DNA from: Pantanalinema sp. GBBB05
GTDB taxonomy: Bacteria; Cyanobacteriota; Cyanobacteriia; Leptolyngbyales; Leptolyngbyaceae
Assembly (NCBI GenBank): GCA_016743235.1
Contig: VRZD01000011.1
Coordinates: forward strand, 1-64,000
Direction of reading: 5' to 3'
DNA length: 64,000 nucleotides
Part shown: positions 62,725 through 64,000 of the stretch, piece by piece
Layout of the letters: the number at the start of each line of letters is the position of its first letter
How positions within the stretch are numbered: position 1 is the stretch's first letter
Program-made: the position numbers and the translations under genes
The notes under the pieces: generated by a model
The model's input: the letters and a program-made list of their open reading frames with translations, nothing else
Databases searched by the model: none
What the model was told of the DNA's origin: nothing

Positions 62725-63348
62725 TTAGGACTTAGGCGGCGGAATCCGATCGCGGCTTCCTGCCGATACCAGTTCCCGAGGACGCTCAGGTAAGGTCAAC
62801 ACCGGGGCTTGAGCGGAGGTCGCCAACTCATCGGGCAGATACTCGCGACGAGCCAGAATCACCGCGCCAATTAATGCCATCAACAACAACACGGATGCCA
62901 GTTCAAACGGCAGCAAAAAGTCGGTAAAGAAGTGCTGACCAATCCGCACGATCGCTTCGTCACCAGCTGGAACAGCCGTAGAAATGGACCAGGGCGTTAC
63001 CAATACCATCGTGCTGAGCAGAGCAAATAAGCCAATGCAGACGATCGCGGTTGCCGATTTCCGAATCCAGGCACGGGGAATCGGCGCAAAATCTTCCTGC
63101 TTGTTCACCAACATGATGGCAAACAGAATCAGGACGTTGACGGCTCCCACGTAGATCAAGACTTGGGCTGTGGCAACAAAATCAGCATTCAGCAATAAAT
63201 ACAGTCCTGCCACGCTGATAAAGGTGCCACCCAGCAAAAAGGCGGAATACACAATATTGGGGAGTAGTACCACTCCCAATGCCGCCCCGATCATCATCAG
63301 AGCTAGCACACCAAACGAAACAATCTGAACCCCTTCAGCTAGATTCAC
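62725..63348 (-). CDS. ndhG: NAD(P)H-quinone oxidoreductase subunit 6
   Basis: 207-residue NDH-1 membrane subunit with five helices. Start is GTG at 63348 (GAGGAG upstream by ~10 nt). NIVYSAFLLGGTF, LLNADFVATAQVLIYVGAVNVLILFAI (split by the usual pi-bulge region) and VLLLMALIGAVILARREY are conserved parts. It is in order between ndhI and ndhE. Confidence 0.95.
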   Translation of the reverse strand: MNLAEGVQIVSFGVLALMMIGAALGVVLLPNIVYSAFLLGGTFISVAGLYLLLNADFVATAQVLIYVGAVNVLILFAIMLVNKQEDFAPIPRAWIRKSATAIVCIGLFALLSTMVLVTPWSISTAVPAGDEAIVRIGQHFFTDFLLPFELASVLLLMALIGAVILARREYLPDELATSAQAPVLTLPERPRELVSAGSRDRIPPPKS

Positions 63349-63437
63349 AATCTCTGTTCTCCTCGCGACATTGCCATCGGTGATTGGCTATTAGTGTTCA
63401 TGATGCATGTTCTTCTAAGAGCCGAATCACCGATCGC

Positions 63438-64000
63438 TTATTTCTCCATCTGTTCCAAAATTTCCTCTGGACGCTGACCTGCCCGCCGCGCATTGGCCGG
63501 CAGATCGTGAGGATCGGTTACTCCCTTGGGTAGGTAAGCTAGTTCCCGTAACGGGGTGACCATTGGATCGTTCGTCACCTTGTAGGGCAAGCGACCCAGC
63601 GCCACATTATCGTAGTTCAGTTCATGGCGATCGTAGGTCGAGAGTTCATACTCTTCCGTCATCGACAGACAGTTGGTGGGGCAATATTCCACACAATTGC
63701 CGCAGAAGATACACACCCCGAAGTCAATACTGTAATGCTTGAGTTGCTTTTTCTTGGTGCCACTATTAAATTCCCAATCCACTACCGGGAGATTGATTGG
63801 GCACACCCGTACACACACTTCGCAAGCAATACACTTATCAAACTCGAAATGGATCCGACCCCGGAAGCGCTCGGAGGGAATCAGCTTTTCGTAGGGATAC
63901 TGCACAGTGACAGGGCGACGCTGCATGTGGTCAAACGTAACCGACAGCCCTTGACCAATGTATTTAGCTGCCTGAACGGTTTCTTTGGCATAATCGCCAA
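63438..64000 (-). CDS. ndhI: NAD(P)H-quinone oxidoreductase subunit I (5' end off window)
   Basis: Ferredoxin-like NDH-1 subunit carrying two [4Fe-4S] clusters: [12 protein letters not shown] and [12 protein letters not shown]. The internal Met at 63926 is not the true start: the reading frame continues to the window edge with [20 protein letters not shown], the usual NdhI N-terminal region, so the real start lies beyond 64000. About 187 codons are visible. It probably follows ndhA outside the window. Confidence 0.96.
   Translation of the reverse strand, partial: GDYAKETVQAAKYIGQGLSVTFDHMQRRPVTVQYPYEKLIPSERFRGRIHFEFDKCIACEVCVRVCPINLPVVDWEFNSGTKKKQLKHYSIDFGVCIFCGNCVEYCPTNCLSMTEEYELSTYDRHELNYDNVALGRLPYKVTNDPMVTPLRELAYLPKGVTDPHDLPANARRAGQRPEEILEQMEK

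Noticed and set aside
1..64000. CRISPR array, prophage or complete insertion sequence
   Set aside because: No regularly spaced direct repeats, no transposase, integrase or phage structural gene was seen anywhere in the window.

Overview
The window is a piece of a cyanobacterial chromosome. The evidence is direct: the HIP1 octamer GCGATCGC recurs throughout, and the genes include PSII subunit PsbQ (CyanoQ), plant-type ferredoxin, biliverdin reductase, NDH-1 subunits in the order ndhI-ndhG-ndhE, a phycobilin-type photosensor and a TamB of cyanobacterial type. Gene content (EPS sugar transferase, many sensor kinases, an Npun_R1517-like small protein) suggests a filamentous or Leptolyngbya-like lineage rather than a marine picocyanobacterium, but that is inference. 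No phage, transposase, CRISPR array or rRNA operon was seen; there is one tRNA gene (tRNA-Glu).

Layout. 0-6 kb: a membrane histidine kinase, then a large beta-helix/Calx-beta surface protein with a shortened paralogue beside it. 6.8-12.1 kb: a translationally coupled phosphorelay pair (five-domain response regulator and PAS kinase) followed by a ureohydrolase. 12.2-20.4 kb: carotenoid-type oxidoreductase, AAA+ ATPase, VOC protein, ferredoxin, a GAF histidine kinase whose first GAF domain carries the DXCF signature of a cyanobacteriochrome, and a geranylgeranyl-reductase-family flavoprotein. 20.8-24 kb: pyrH-frr, redoxin, a Pro/Ala-rich lipoprotein. 24.6-29.7 kb: MORN protein, a VKOR-type thioredoxin domain and CcdA-like transporter (thiol redox), GDSL esterase-rdgB, sugar transferase. 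29.7-35.6 kb: glucan phosphorylase, outer-membrane-type protein, KirBac channel, amidohydrolase.

35.6-39.8 kb is the most unusual part: an Mpo1-like (DUF962) protein and a fatty-acid-hydroxylase-family enzyme on the minus strand, and a Rieske oxygenase followed by an alpha-oxoamine synthase on the plus strand. These four families together resemble the parts list for making and oxidising a long-chain amino-alcohol (sphingoid-like) lipid. No cyanobacterial pathway with this exact set is known to me, and it is the best candidate for an undescribed system.

39.9-64 kb is mostly housekeeping: phoU, clpP, tamB, bvdR, tRNA-Glu, an acyltransferase, a ThiO-like oxidase, psbQ, alpha/beta hydrolase, cysteine desulfurase, a beta-lactamase-fold hydrolase, TrmJ-type methyltransferase, DUF2256 protein, isoaspartyl peptidase, NAD kinase and the ndhI-G-E end of an NDH-1 operon that runs off the right edge. 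Several starts were moved from the longest ORF to internal ATG/GTG codons with Shine-Dalgarno sequences, and two genes shorter than 60 codons were added by reading the sequence.
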